From contig JADFZL010000025.1 in assembly GCA_015232575.1 (NCBI GenBank), forward strand, positions 28,996 through 92,995: 64,000 bases of DNA, in the 5' to 3' direction. The translations under genes were made by a program, and so were the position numbers. How positions within the stretch are numbered: position 1 is the stretch's first letter; every line of letters starts with the position of its first letter. Shown here piece after piece: positions 48,332-57,819 of this stretch. The stretch is from Candidatus Rifleibacteriota bacterium (lineage in GTDB: Bacteria; Muiribacteriota; Ozemobacteria; Ozemobacterales; Ozemobacteraceae). The notes below the pieces were generated by a model. That model saw only the letters and a program-made list of their open reading frames with translations. It had not been told where the DNA came from and did no database searches.

Positions 48332-48435
48332 CTGTCATTTCGACCGAAGGGAGAAATCGGGTTAATTCTAATCAAATATCTAACCTTCAGGAGATCTGTC
48401 CTTTCGGAGATCTCTCCCTTTGGTCGAGATGACAA
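48332..48435. repeat. REP-like hairpin element, copy B (104 bp)
   Basis: The arms of about 30 nt, CTGTCATTTCGACCGAAGGG... and ...CCCTTTGGTCGAGATGACA, are inverted complements with few mismatches; an inner GGAGATCTGTCC/GGAGATCTCTCC stretch adds structure. Copies A and C share the TCATYTCGAMCGAA core. It may act as a terminator for the radical SAM gene. Confidence 0.75.
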
Positions 48436-48566
48436 CGAATCAAGTATTTCCGCATTACCATATTTTTGCGAATGTTCTTGCTTTTTGACCTTTGCGCAAG
48501 AGTAAGAAACTTTTAGTGTTGAATTTTGCAACGTATTTCTTCATTTTATCTAACGGAGCGGTCAAT

Positions 48567-49595
48567 ATGATTATTATTAAAAAAAGATTCTTATGTGTAT
48601 CACTTCTTGTTATATCTTTCTCACTGTTTCCATCTTGCATTGTGAGCCCGCTCTATTGCAGTGAAACTGTTTCAATTTCTCCTAACGATGATCTGGCAGA
48701 TGCTCCAGCAGATTCTGATAACGAATCAGAAGCCAAACATGAAATATCAAGTTCTTCTGTTGCCAGTGCAGAAGCTGCCACATCAGCCATTGATGATGTT
48801 TCTGATCACTTCGCTGACAGTGAAGCTATTGAGGAAATTGAAAAAAAAGCGCGGAAAAAGAAAGCCAGCATATTAAAGTCTGTAAAAGAGCTTCTTAACC
48901 CGGAAAAAGCCAAAAAAGCATTTGATCAGTATTATTCAATGGGATTGGAAAAACTTCCGGCTGTCACAGAAATGCTTAAAAATAAAAATCTTCGCCTTAT
49001 CAGAGCCGGCCTTGATTTGTCTGCAACTTTACAGGAACCTTCTGAAAATCTGCTTAAAGAAATGGTAAGAATTCTTGTAAACAAAAAATTTGGCAATCTA
49101 AGATTGAAAGCCGCACAAATGCTGGGTTCCTGGGGAAAACTCAAAGGCGATGCGCTTCCTGCATTGTTAAGCGTGTTGGGTGATTCAAGTTCAAATTTGC
49201 GAAGCATCGCAGCAGAAGCCCTGGTTGAATGCTATTCGAAAGATCTGAAGAGCATTTCGGGCCTGAAGAAGATGCTGTCAGACAAAAACAGTCCGCTGAG
49301 AAAAACTGCAGTTGCAGCACTGCAAAATTACGGAACAGCTCTTCATCCGGCATTACCTCTTCTAATCGCGTTCTCAGAAAAGAAAAAACTCGATGCCCAG
49401 GACATTCTACCAATACTTCTACCAAAAGTAATATCCGCACTGGCGTTTAAAAATCAGAAAACGTTTTCTCTCCTCCAGGAAGATGAAATCGGACCCGACG
49501 ACGAAGCAATCGACGACGCAATCAAAGCCGCCGACTCAGCCGCCGCCGCCGACTCATTCGAAAACATTCCCGCCGACACCAGTGACAAACTGTGA
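48567..49595 (+). CDS. Exported HEAT-repeat protein
   Basis: A 342-residue protein. The ATG at 48567 follows GGAG and opens a leader (KKRFLCVSLLVISFSLFPSC); the final Cys could be lipidated, although the PSC box is not ideal. Residues about 25-85 are acidic and Ala/Ser-rich. From about 110 to 300 there are four or five HEAT repeats (LRLKAAQMLGSWGKLKGDAL; SSNLRSIAAEALVECYSKDL; NSPLRKTAVAALQNYGTALH). The C-terminus is very acidic (DDEAIDDAIKAADSAAAADS). It is probably a periplasmic scaffold; function unknown. Confidence 0.7.
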   Translation: MIIIKKRFLCVSLLVISFSLFPSCIVSPLYCSETVSISPNDDLADAPADSDNESEAKHEISSSSVASAEAATSAIDDVSDHFADSEAIEEIEKKARKKKASILKSVKELLNPEKAKKAFDQYYSMGLEKLPAVTEMLKNKNLRLIRAGLDLSATLQEPSENLLKEMVRILVNKKFGNLRLKAAQMLGSWGKLKGDALPALLSVLGDSSSNLRSIAAEALVECYSKDLKSISGLKKMLSDKNSPLRKTAVAALQNYGTALHPALPLLIAFSEKKKLDAQDILPILLPKVISALAFKNQKTFSLLQEDEIGPDDEAIDDAIKAADSAAAADSFENIPADTSDKL

Positions 49596-49685
49596 CAAGA
49601 AGTTTTAAAGATGACAAAGACCGTATTAATGTGGAAGAACGCTTTAAGAGGCTTTCACCGGAAACAAAGGTTAGAGTGATATAAA

Positions 49686-50738
49686 ATGACTAAAGAAAAG
49701 AAAACATTTCCGGCAAAAAATAGGATTATAACAACTCGTGATGAGTTAACTGAATTTTTATTGTATACCGCACCCGATGGCAAGGTAAAGGTTGAAATCG
49801 TTGTTCATAATGAAACGGTGTGGCTTTCTCAGAAAAAATTGGCAGAACTCTTTGCTGTTGATATATCCACGATAAATGAGCATTTAAAGAACGTCTACCA
49901 AACAGGGGAACTGGAAGAAGAGGCAACTATTGGGAAATTCCCAATAGTTCAAACTGAGGGTAATCGCGAGGTTAAGCGGGAACTGAATTTTTATAATCTT
50001 GATGTCATACTTTCAGTCGGGTACCGAGTCAATTCAAGACAGGCAACTCAATTTCGCATCTGGGCAACAAAAACCTTAAAGGAATACATTATAAAAGGTT
50101 TTGCAATGGATGATGAACGGCTCAAAAACGGACGATTTTTCGGACAGGATTATTTCAGAGAACTCCTGGAACGTGTCCGTTCCATCAGAGCCAGTGAACG
50201 GCGCATATACCAGCAGATTACAGATATTTTCGCTGAATGCAGCATCGATTATGACCCCAAGGCGGATATTACCAAAACCTTTTACGCCATGGTGCAGAAC
50301 AAATTTCACTTTGCCATCACAGGAAAAACCGCCGCTGAAATTATCCACACCAGTGCTGATAAAGACAAGCCGTTTATGGGACTCAAAACATGGAAAAATG
50401 CACCCGACGGAAGAATCCTGAAATCCGACACAAGCATTGCCAAAAACTATCTGGATGAAGAGGAAATCAAAAAGCTGGAACGGGCTGTATCTGGTTATTT
50501 TGACTATGTTGAAAGACTTATAGAGAACCGTACTACTTTGACCATGCAGGGGCTGGCTGATTCAGTTAATAAGTTCCTTGAATTCAATGAGTATAGAATT
50601 CTCCACGGTAAGGGATCTATTTCTAACAAATCTGCAGAACAAAAGGCTTTTGCAGAATACGATGAGTTTAATAAATATCAGAAGATTGAATCAGACTTCG
50701 ACAGGGAAATCAAAAAGCTGCTGATGAAGAAAGAATGA
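49686..50738 (+). CDS. RhuM-family protein
   Basis: A 350-residue protein of the RhuM family, named from a Salmonella pathogenicity island and common in mobile or defence-rich DNA. The hallmark blocks are present: VWLSQKKLAELFAVDISTIN (helix-turn-helix-like), REVKRELNFYNLDVILSVGY, ATQFRIWATKTLKEYI and the C-terminal RTTLTMQGLADSVNKFLEF. The N-terminal part probably binds DNA; the biochemical role of the family is not settled. Its isolation between unrelated genes suggests acquisition by transfer. Confidence 0.88.
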   Translation: MTKEKKTFPAKNRIITTRDELTEFLLYTAPDGKVKVEIVVHNETVWLSQKKLAELFAVDISTINEHLKNVYQTGELEEEATIGKFPIVQTEGNREVKRELNFYNLDVILSVGYRVNSRQATQFRIWATKTLKEYIIKGFAMDDERLKNGRFFGQDYFRELLERVRSIRASERRIYQQITDIFAECSIDYDPKADITKTFYAMVQNKFHFAITGKTAAEIIHTSADKDKPFMGLKTWKNAPDGRILKSDTSIAKNYLDEEEIKKLERAVSGYFDYVERLIENRTTLTMQGLADSVNKFLEFNEYRILHGKGSISNKSAEQKAFAEYDEFNKYQKIESDFDREIKKLLMKKE

Positions 50739-51097
50739 GCCTCGAAAGACACAAAAAAGCACGTAAAGAGATGAACGAAAACTCATTCTTAATCTTTCGC
50801 CTATTCTGCAAGGCTGGATTTTGTCAAGGTGGTACCTGTTGTCGGTAAAAGAAGAATTCTCTGGAACTGCCTAAAGCCAGTTTCGAAGAAGAATTAACAC
50901 TTCCTGAATGCCTTTGTAAGCCAGGTTTTCAATGACAATATTTGAAAGTTCTTATTCCAGGCTTTCGCAAATTATTTAATCGCATTTGATTCATTAGATT
51001 TCATTGTATTGCATATGAAAAATTACAAACAATAGGTATCTGTCTGGCAATCTGTGGTAAACTGTAGATGCGGAGATGAACCAAAGGGAGGAACATA
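50739..51097. other. Gene-free stretch between RhuM and ferredoxin genes
   Basis: About 360 bp with no gene I can support. A minus-strand stretch near 50880-50940 reads like a short protein remnant (ENLAYKGIQEVLILLRNWL) but is interrupted by a stop at once. GGGAGG at about 51086 is the ribosome site of the next gene. Confidence 0.4.
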
Positions 51098-51505
51098 ATG
51101 AAGCTTGATGTTGTCGATTCTGAAAGATGTGTTGGATGTCAGTGCTGCATGTTTGCCTGCTCGCGTCGGCAGGGATATGCAGGATTGTCGCGCAGTTGCA
51201 TCGGAGTAAAAAGTGTGGGCGGAATCAGCCGCGGGTTCACGATAAACGTTTGCCGTGCCTGTGTGAATCCGCCATGTGAGCGTGTCTGTCCAACGAAGGC
51301 TTTAGTGCCGCAGCAGGGTGGTGGAGTAAAACTTATAGAAACCAAATGTATCGGTTGTGGAAACTGCAAAGAGGCATGTGTTGTTGGTGCCGTATTTATG
51401 GACAGCAAAAACCGTCCAATGATCTGCATTCACTGCGGATACTGCACAAAATATTGCCCGTACGGAGTACTTGCACTGAAGAAGGAGACCACAAATGCTG
51501 ACTGA
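51098..51505 (+). CDS. Four-cluster 4Fe-4S ferredoxin, partner of AOR
   Basis: A 135-residue electron carrier of the DMSO-reductase B-subunit type. Four cysteine groups are visible: CVGCQCCMFAC, CRACVNPPCERVC, CIGCGNCKEAC and CIHCGYCTKYC, enough for up to four 4Fe-4S clusters. GGGAGG precedes the ATG. It overlaps the AOR start by 11 nt, so it very likely takes electrons from that enzyme. Confidence 0.92.
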   Translation: MKLDVVDSERCVGCQCCMFACSRRQGYAGLSRSCIGVKSVGGISRGFTINVCRACVNPPCERVCPTKALVPQQGGGVKLIETKCIGCGNCKEACVVGAVFMDSKNRPMICIHCGYCTKYCPYGVLALKKETTNAD

Positions 51506-53270
51506 CGATACTATTGGAAATATCCTGTACATAGACCTTTCAAAAAAGGATTACAGAATCGAAAAACGTGCAGATCTTTTTGACAGATACATAGGCGGTG
51601 CCGGAGTTGCTGCCGCGCTGCTCAGTGAAAACTGTCCGGAAGGAATTGATGCGCTTGCTCCGGAGAATCCGATTATTCTGGCCGTGGGACCCCTGACCGG
51701 AATGTTTCCTATTGCCTCAAAAACAGTCGCGATGTTCAAGTCTCCGCATACTGGTAACCTCGGTGAAAGCCACTGTGGCGGACGAAGCGCCGTCGCCATA
51801 AGAATGGCCGGGTTAGGTGCAATAGTTATTTCAGGCAAAAGTGATATTCCTGTATTTCTGAACATTACCGGCAGCAAAGTCGAGTTTCACGACGCAACGA
51901 CGCTTTGGGGAATGTCGCAAAATCAGCATGTCGGAAGAATTCTCAGAGGCCTGGAAGGTTCTGAAGCCGGTGTACGCACTATCATGCGAATTGGCAAAGC
52001 AGGTGAAAAACTTATCAGTTACGCATGCGTCACCTCAGAAACTTACCGGCACTTCGGTCGGCTTGGTCTTGGGGCAGTGTTCGGCTCCAAAATGCTGAAA
52101 GCTCTCATAATCGGCGGACGCAGCTCATTGAAACTGGAAAAGACCAGAGATTACATTCAGGTGTATGACGAAGTCTTCAAAGCTGCTACAGAATCACCTT
52201 TGATGAAGAAATATCACGACCTCGGAACAGCAGAAAATGTGCTTCCGCTTTCTGAAAAGGGCGGACTTCCGACAAGAAACCTTCAGAGCGAAAAGTTTGA
52301 ACATGCAAACGAAATTTCAGGCGAAGCTTTTGCTGAAAAAACTCTGGCAAGGCGGCTTGCATGTGCTCACTGTCCGGTTGCCTGTATTCATCTTTCCTCG
52401 CTGCGAGAACCTTACGAAGACGAACCTTATTTCTACAGAACATCTTTTGTTGCTTATGATTACGAGCTTATTTTCGCACTCGGAAGCTTTCTGGGAGTGG
52501 CAAACCGCGATGACGTTCTGAAGCTGATCGACAGAGTTGAACGCTGGGGACTTGATGTAATGAGTACCGGAGTAATTCTCGGATGGGTAACCGAGGCATA
52601 TTCACGCGGTCTAATCAACGATTCGCATACCGGTGATCTGAAACCAACTTTTGGTGATGCTTTTGTTTACCTTTCCATAATTGATAGAATTGTCGAACAG
52701 CCGAATGACTTTTACAAAGCTCTGGCCAAAGGCGTTGAATACGCTTCCTCAGTATATGGCGGCAGCGATTTTGCGATGGCATTCGGGAAAAACGAGATGC
52801 CCGGATATCACACCGGTCCCGGAGCGCATGTCGGATTCACCGTTGGAGCCAGACACAGCCATCTGGACAACGGCGGCTACGGAATTGATCAGAAGGATTT
52901 TCTCAAGGGTCCCCTGACTCCTGAACAACTCGCCGGAAAAATTCTCGCAGAGGAAGAATGGCGGCAGATTCTTTCGAGTTTGACAATATGTTTCTTTGCG
53001 CGATCAATATACACACCGGAAATGGTTCAAAAAACACTCGCCACACTTGGGTTCAACTTCGACAAAGATGCTCTGCTGAAACTCGGACGCGAAATTCACA
53101 GAATGAAATATGCTTTCAAATATCGCGAAGGATTTGATCTCAGCAAATGCAGGCTGCCAGCAAGAATTTTTGAAACTCCAACTCCTGCTGGAATGATTGA
53201 CGAAAAATTTGTGCGCGACACCGTTGAAGCGTTTCGCAAACTTGTATTACCAGTTGCAGGAAAAGACTAA
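51495..53270 (+). CDS. Aldehyde ferredoxin oxidoreductase (tungsten type)
   Basis: A 591-residue enzyme of the AOR family, oxidising aldehydes to acids (or the reverse) at a tungsten- or molybdenum-bis-pterin. The N-terminal domain shows YIGGAGVAAALLSEN, VGPLTGMFPIASKTV and GESHCGGRSAVAIRMAG, the cofactor-binding strands. The single 4Fe-4S cluster is held by ACAHCPVACIH (CxxCxxxC) and a later Cys in LTICFF. Tungsten AORs are typical of anaerobes. No pterin biosynthesis gene is in view. The gene follows its ferredoxin, and a hairpin element lies 9 bp after its stop. Confidence 0.93.
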   Translation: MLTDDTIGNILYIDLSKKDYRIEKRADLFDRYIGGAGVAAALLSENCPEGIDALAPENPIILAVGPLTGMFPIASKTVAMFKSPHTGNLGESHCGGRSAVAIRMAGLGAIVISGKSDIPVFLNITGSKVEFHDATTLWGMSQNQHVGRILRGLEGSEAGVRTIMRIGKAGEKLISYACVTSETYRHFGRLGLGAVFGSKMLKALIIGGRSSLKLEKTRDYIQVYDEVFKAATESPLMKKYHDLGTAENVLPLSEKGGLPTRNLQSEKFEHANEISGEAFAEKTLARRLACAHCPVACIHLSSLREPYEDEPYFYRTSFVAYDYELIFALGSFLGVANRDDVLKLIDRVERWGLDVMSTGVILGWVTEAYSRGLINDSHTGDLKPTFGDAFVYLSIIDRIVEQPNDFYKALAKGVEYASSVYGGSDFAMAFGKNEMPGYHTGPGAHVGFTVGARHSHLDNGGYGIDQKDFLKGPLTPEQLAGKILAEEEWRQILSSLTICFFARSIYTPEMVQKTLATLGFNFDKDALLKLGREIHRMKYAFKYREGFDLSKCRLPARIFETPTPAGMIDEKFVRDTVEAFRKLVLPVAGKD

Positions 53271-53278
53271 GGTGAACT

Positions 53279-53343
53279 GTTATCTCGAACGAATGCGAGA
53301 GATCTCCATAAATGCTTGATTTCGCCCTTCGGTCGAAATGACA
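53279..53343. repeat. REP-like hairpin element, copy C
   Basis: The left arm TTATCTCGAACGAATGCGAG and right arm CTTCGGTCGAAATGACA are imperfect complements around GAGATCTCC. It joins the AATG-type arm of copy A with the GAAGG-type arm of copy B, showing the three are one family. It lies 9 bp after the AOR stop. Confidence 0.7.
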
Positions 53344-53445
53344 TTGATTAATGGCTCCTTTTTTAAGATTTGCTTTACTAAGGCCTGTTTTAAATGAATT
53401 GTTGCGCTGCAAGAAAATATTAATATGTTTATTCAGGGGGATAAC

Positions 53446-55851
53446 ATGAAGAAAAATGCTGGTTTGAATTCCTTCCCTGGTTTGTTTGTATCGTTAATTT
53501 TTACTCAGCTTCTTTTAATTGTTTTCTTTCAGTTCACGTCCCCTCTGATTGCAGCAGATCAAAGCCCCGACCTTGCGACACTTAAAACTGCTGCCCAGGA
53601 TGGCGACCCTGTTTCTCAGACAATATTAGGGGAAATTTTCTATAATGGCCGTCACGGTGTTCCAAAAAATCCGCCTGAGGCTCGCAAATGGTTTCTTATG
53701 GCGGCTAATGATGGTTCAATTGTTGCACAGTTTTACGTTGCATATATGCAGTTATTTGGGGAAGGTGGTTATGAAGATCCGGATCGGGGGTTAAAGTTTC
53801 TGATTAGCTCATGCAGCAAGGGATACCCTCCGGCATTGCTTTTGCAGGGCATATTAACTTATGAGGACAAAGTTCGACGGCAAGGTGGCGAGGTTGCACC
53901 GACTGAATTCAAATATGCTATTCTGCGGTTAGGCTTGACAAGATATAAAGCAATGAAGGGTGAAAAGCCCATGCCGGAACTGTCGAAAACCGCTGAGGGA
54001 TATCTTGATTCAATGGAGCGAAGCTTCTCGGAAGACGCCAAAGCTATTGCAGAAGAGCAATATTCCAAATTTGACCTCGGAACTCCACCTTATTCAGATG
54101 AAATGCCGTTTGGCTACTCTCAGCATGTTCTTCCAGAGGGTGAACCTGCATTTCCAGATGAACAATTTCAAGCCTGGGTTGATGAATTGGTTCCGCTTGT
54201 CGAGAAGGCAACAAAACGAAAATTTCGCAAAAAGCCAATATTTAAGGTCGCCGACAGAGCACAGGTTAGTCGTTCCCTTGCCCTCGATATTCAGATTCAA
54301 CTTGAAAAGCTTAATCCAACCTGGACAAACGAACAGTGCCAGGCAGCCGCTCTGGTGCAGGCTCAGGCAATTGCTCCGGGAATGCTTGGAAAATACGGAA
54401 TGGTGGACAAAACCCTTTACGTTCTGCCGCGAAACATAACTCCTTTTGCAAAATTGCGAAAAATTTCCGATTCATATCTTCCGGCAATTGTTAAAATCAT
54501 TCTGGCACATGAATTGACCCATGCAATGCAGGATCAGCAGATAGACTTGAACCTTATGACCAGCGCAACAAAGGGTCCCGATGAAAATATGGCTTTCAGC
54601 GCCGCAATTGAAGGGCATGCTCTTTTTACTCAGGAAGAAATTGCAATGGAGCTGAGTTTTGACAAAGAGGCAGTTATTCTTTCCCAGTCGATTGCAATAG
54701 GCGTGGAGCGTGAAGGTAACGACTCTATTGATTCCGAAGCGAGTATCAACTCGTCTCTTCTTGCCAGTGTTTACGTCAAAGGTCGCAGATTCATCGAACA
54801 TTTTTCTCAAAACGGTGGCAATGAAAAAATATGGGAAATTCTTGCGCATCCACCTCTTAGAACATCTATGATTCTGCGTCCCGAAACTTATGATCCTAAA
54901 GTAAAGGCTGCACCAGCTTATGAGAAAATTTTTGAAGGTTTTGTGAAATACATTCCCGGAGAATATAAATTAGTACAAAACGTCGAAGTTGGTTTACTTA
55001 CACTGGAAACAGTTCTCAAAAAGTTTGAAAAATCAACACGTACAAAACTTCTTGATAACATTTGCCATGTTCAAATGTTTGCTGCTCAGCAGGATGGCTC
55101 GCCACTCATGGCAGCCTTTACTTTTTTCATTTTTTCGGATGACTCTATTGCACGGGAATACTTTGATGAATCTGAAAAATCAGCTGAGAGAAGTGCTGAA
55201 AAGCTCAGCACAGAGGGAATCAAGGAGGTTTTTGAGTGTAAGCCTTTTAATGCTTTACCTGCAAGTTTTGCGCATCAGATCAAACTTGTTCTTAAGGCAG
55301 ATTCAAAGGCGCCATCTTTGAAGGGGATTAAAAGTATTAATACACTTGCATATCGTATTGTTCGTGGAAATGTATTACTCGAAATTGATGATGTATGCAT
55401 TGGAATTCCGGAAAAAAACATTATCGAGTTATCTGAAGAAGCATTTAAAAGACATGCCGAATGCGAACTCAGTTACAAAGACATTCTAAAAGCCCAATCA
55501 ACAACACAGGCAAATGTCTCAGCACCACCAGTCTCCACAGCTTTTGTAGCTCCAGCTGTCACCAGCCCGGTCACAAACTCTCATGCTGAAAAAAACGATC
55601 CACTCCAGCCTGTAATAGACTCTCTTAATGCAAATAATTTTGCCGAGGTGCGCGTTTTATTACGTCCAATTCTGAAGGAAAACCCAAGAAATGCAAAGGG
55701 CTGGTATTTGCTTGCTGTCACGGCAGCAAAAGAAAAAAAATATGAACAGGCATGGAAAAGCATAGATATTGCAACGAAACTTGCTCCCGATAATGAAAAA
55801 GTTCGTGCTTTTATCAAACGTCTTCAAACTGTTTCACCAAGGAAAGAATAA
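53446..55851 (+). CDS. Exported Sel1-repeat / zinc-peptidase-like / TPR protein
   Basis: An 801-residue protein; GGGGG precedes the ATG at 53446. Leader LIFTQLLLIVFFQFTSPLIAA. Residues about 40-130 are Sel1 repeats (GDPVSQTILGEIFYNGRHGV; PEARKWFLMAANDGSIVAQF). A central domain of about 450 residues carries LAHELTHAMQDQ (HExxH) and, some 35 residues later, AAIEGHALFTQEEIA, whose Glu could be the third zinc ligand. After a Pro/Ala/Thr-rich linker, two TPRs close the protein (NPRNAKGWYLLAVTAAKEKK). It is probably a periplasmic or surface peptidase of unknown target. Confidence 0.75.
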   Translation: MKKNAGLNSFPGLFVSLIFTQLLLIVFFQFTSPLIAADQSPDLATLKTAAQDGDPVSQTILGEIFYNGRHGVPKNPPEARKWFLMAANDGSIVAQFYVAYMQLFGEGGYEDPDRGLKFLISSCSKGYPPALLLQGILTYEDKVRRQGGEVAPTEFKYAILRLGLTRYKAMKGEKPMPELSKTAEGYLDSMERSFSEDAKAIAEEQYSKFDLGTPPYSDEMPFGYSQHVLPEGEPAFPDEQFQAWVDELVPLVEKATKRKFRKKPIFKVADRAQVSRSLALDIQIQLEKLNPTWTNEQCQAAALVQAQAIAPGMLGKYGMVDKTLYVLPRNITPFAKLRKISDSYLPAIVKIILAHELTHAMQDQQIDLNLMTSATKGPDENMAFSAAIEGHALFTQEEIAMELSFDKEAVILSQSIAIGVEREGNDSIDSEASINSSLLASVYVKGRRFIEHFSQNGGNEKIWEILAHPPLRTSMILRPETYDPKVKAAPAYEKIFEGFVKYIPGEYKLVQNVEVGLLTLETVLKKFEKSTRTKLLDNICHVQMFAAQQDGSPLMAAFTFFIFSDDSIAREYFDESEKSAERSAEKLSTEGIKEVFECKPFNALPASFAHQIKLVLKADSKAPSLKGIKSINTLAYRIVRGNVLLEIDDVCIGIPEKNIIELSEEAFKRHAECELSYKDILKAQSTTQANVSAPPVSTAFVAPAVTSPVTNSHAEKNDPLQPVIDSLNANNFAEVRVLLRPILKENPRNAKGWYLLAVTAAKEKKYEQAWKSIDIATKLAPDNEKVRAFIKRLQTVSPRKE

Positions 55852-56059
55852 ATGAACGTTTGGCATATAACCCTGAACCGGGGAAAGATCAGGCAGGAGA
55901 TTGTAAATATAAGTTATCCGGCTGAAGATCGGTCAGGATAAATCCTTGGAGGGACGTTTTCTTTCGAGCTATGTAAAATTACTGCCAGAGGAGCGACTTT
56001 TGACCTTTCTGATTATCAGAAGATATTATTCTCTCAAATGCACTGCTGCTGGATTCTTT

Positions 56060-56389
56060 TCATTTTCCTTCAAAAAACTTGTCTAATTTAGACTTCAGTA
56101 ATTTTACTAAGGCTGGATCCATATACTCATATTCATCAGGAATATCAAGACAGACTATTTTCTTGTTCTTTAAATGCTCTTTAAATTTCTTTTGAATTTT
56201 GTTTCTCTGAATCTTCTCCATTACAAAAATATAATCGGCCTCCTCCAAATCTTCTGAGGAGAGAGGGTTTGCTGCATCATTGTTTATACCAGCAGAAGAA
56301 ACCTCAAAATCTGGTAAATTCGAAAAGATTCTCTCTGCTGTTGGACTTCGAAATTTGTTCTGACTACAAATGAAAAGAACCTTTTTCAC
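56060..56389 (-). CDS. Short low-molecular-weight protein-tyrosine-phosphatase-like protein
   Basis: A 109-residue protein with the LMW-PTP loop C-x5-R-S (ICSQNKFRSPTAE) at residues 8-20. True LMW phosphatases are about 150 residues with a later DPY/DPF acid motif. Here the C-terminal region reads DEYEYMDPALVKLL, so this is the short variant common in bacteria, possibly a phosphatase of a small substrate. The start is GTG, preceded by AAAGGG, and overlaps a 60-residue gene by 26 nt. Confidence 0.8.
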   Translation of the reverse strand: MKKVLFICSQNKFRSPTAERIFSNLPDFEVSSAGINNDAANPLSSEDLEEADYIFVMEKIQRNKIQKKFKEHLKNKKIVCLDIPDEYEYMDPALVKLLKSKLDKFFEGK

Positions 56390-56546
56390 TGTTTTTTCTA
56401 TCCCTTTCTTTCAGAAGCGCAGTAGTTAGGTTTCCATTTCCTGAGTCTTTAAGTTTTCTCATGGCTTCAATGACTATTTTCCGACTGAGTGCGTATTCTG
56501 GAATTATTGTCTGGGCGTTCCGCTCAAAGTGACGAGTAGCACTCAT
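56364..56546 (-). CDS. Small protein upstream of the LMW-PTP-like gene
   Basis: A 60-residue frame overlapping the phosphatase-like gene by 26 nt. The composition is protein-like (TIIPEYALSRKIVIEAMRKL, then NGNLTTALLKERDRKNSEK), with two helices and no leader. There is no clear ribosome site. The pairing suggests a small partner or regulator; I recognise no family. Confidence 0.5.
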   Translation of the reverse strand: MSATRHFERNAQTIIPEYALSRKIVIEAMRKLKDSGNGNLTTALLKERDRKNSEKGSFHL

Positions 56547-56723
56547 ATTTTAACCATAGCGGTCAGATTATGTCAAGTTCTTCAAACACCACCTTCGTCT
56601 TTGATTAACAAATCATGAACACATCTAAAAGGCTAAATTCCTCTTGCAATTTCCCAAAAAATTCCTTACAATCGATCTGTTTGTAGCATTTTTTTGGAGA
56701 ACAAATTTGTTTAAGAGTTAATT

Positions 56724-57704
56724 ATGAAGCGAAAAATGTTTATGTTGTTGCTGTGGGTGTTTTGCCTGAGTTCCGGTTTTGTCATGGCTTCAGGAGATTC
56801 CGCAACGGGATGGTTGACCCCTGTTGACATGGGGGAGGGAGACTATCCGGTGCTATCTTTGGATGCCGGGCAGCGAGCGTTCCTGAGCTTTGACGGTCCG
56901 AAAGGGGAAGTCTTTTTTCGACAGGAGGACAACGGTTCCTGGGTGCAAATCGCCACCTCAACGAAGTATTCTGAAATTCCGATGATATTTTTCTCCGCCA
57001 CCGACACTGAGGGAATCCTCTGGAAAGCCCAGGCACGGGAAGATGGAATTCATGTCTTTGTGCAGAGCGAAAATGCAGCTCCATCCCCGGACACGAGAGC
57101 CGTGGATGGGCAGAAGAATGTCCTGAGCAGGGTCGTGCATTTTGCGATCGATGCAGCAGGAGTCAAACACCTGCTGTTCTCGAGAACCCCCGAATATGAG
57201 AATGAATCGAAGTATCCCGGATCTGATGTCTTCTACACCAGGCAGGAAAAAGGCACTTGGGAAAATGAGCAGATCGTCGCCAGGAAGGTCACGATGCATC
57301 GAACGTATCAGATGCCGGGAATTGCGATCACCCCAGATGGAAATGTGGTTGTATGTTTTGACGGCGCATTCTCTTCGTTTTCGGGAAAGGGGTCCTTTCA
57401 AAGGGAGAGCTATCCCCAGAATGGGGGTTTTGCCATGCCCGTCAGAATTGCAGCAGAGATAGACGGGACGTTTCACTTCATTTTTGGGAGCAAGGAATAT
57501 GGTGCGGGAAATCTGTGCTATTGTGCCAGAGAGAATGGAACGTGGACAGCCCCTGAAGTCATCGGTACGAAGCGAGGGGAAATTGTTCCTGCACTGTTGG
57601 CCGTTCCCGGCAAGGAGTTGATTGCCGCCTGGGTCGATCCGGAAGATCATCTCCTGGTTTCTCGGCGTCCACTCCCCCGTTGGAAAGCCCGAAGTGGACG
57701 GTAA
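56724..57704 (+). CDS. Secreted beta-repeat protein of unknown function
   Basis: A 326-residue protein with a clear leader (MFMLLLWVFCLSSGFVMA). The mature part repeats short beta motifs with aromatic residues (GEVFFRQEDNGSWVQIA; DVFYTRQEKGTWENEQIV; NLCYCARENGTWTAPEVI) about 50-60 residues apart, typical of a sialidase-like or six-bladed propeller. No catalytic Asp-box is evident. The coding region is visibly more G+C-rich than its neighbours, suggesting a different origin. Confidence 0.7.
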   Translation: MKRKMFMLLLWVFCLSSGFVMASGDSATGWLTPVDMGEGDYPVLSLDAGQRAFLSFDGPKGEVFFRQEDNGSWVQIATSTKYSEIPMIFFSATDTEGILWKAQAREDGIHVFVQSENAAPSPDTRAVDGQKNVLSRVVHFAIDAAGVKHLLFSRTPEYENESKYPGSDVFYTRQEKGTWENEQIVARKVTMHRTYQMPGIAITPDGNVVVCFDGAFSSFSGKGSFQRESYPQNGGFAMPVRIAAEIDGTFHFIFGSKEYGAGNLCYCARENGTWTAPEVIGTKRGEIVPALLAVPGKELIAAWVDPEDHLLVSRRPLPRWKARSGR

Positions 57705-57819
57705 AACTGGACCACGAAAAAAGGTGGGAATTTCTTTGCCGATTATTCCCGGACGCTCTTGGGCAAGTAAACAATCGTCCGACTAGAATTCTGGGGTATA
57801 AGGGATACCCCTCCTGACA

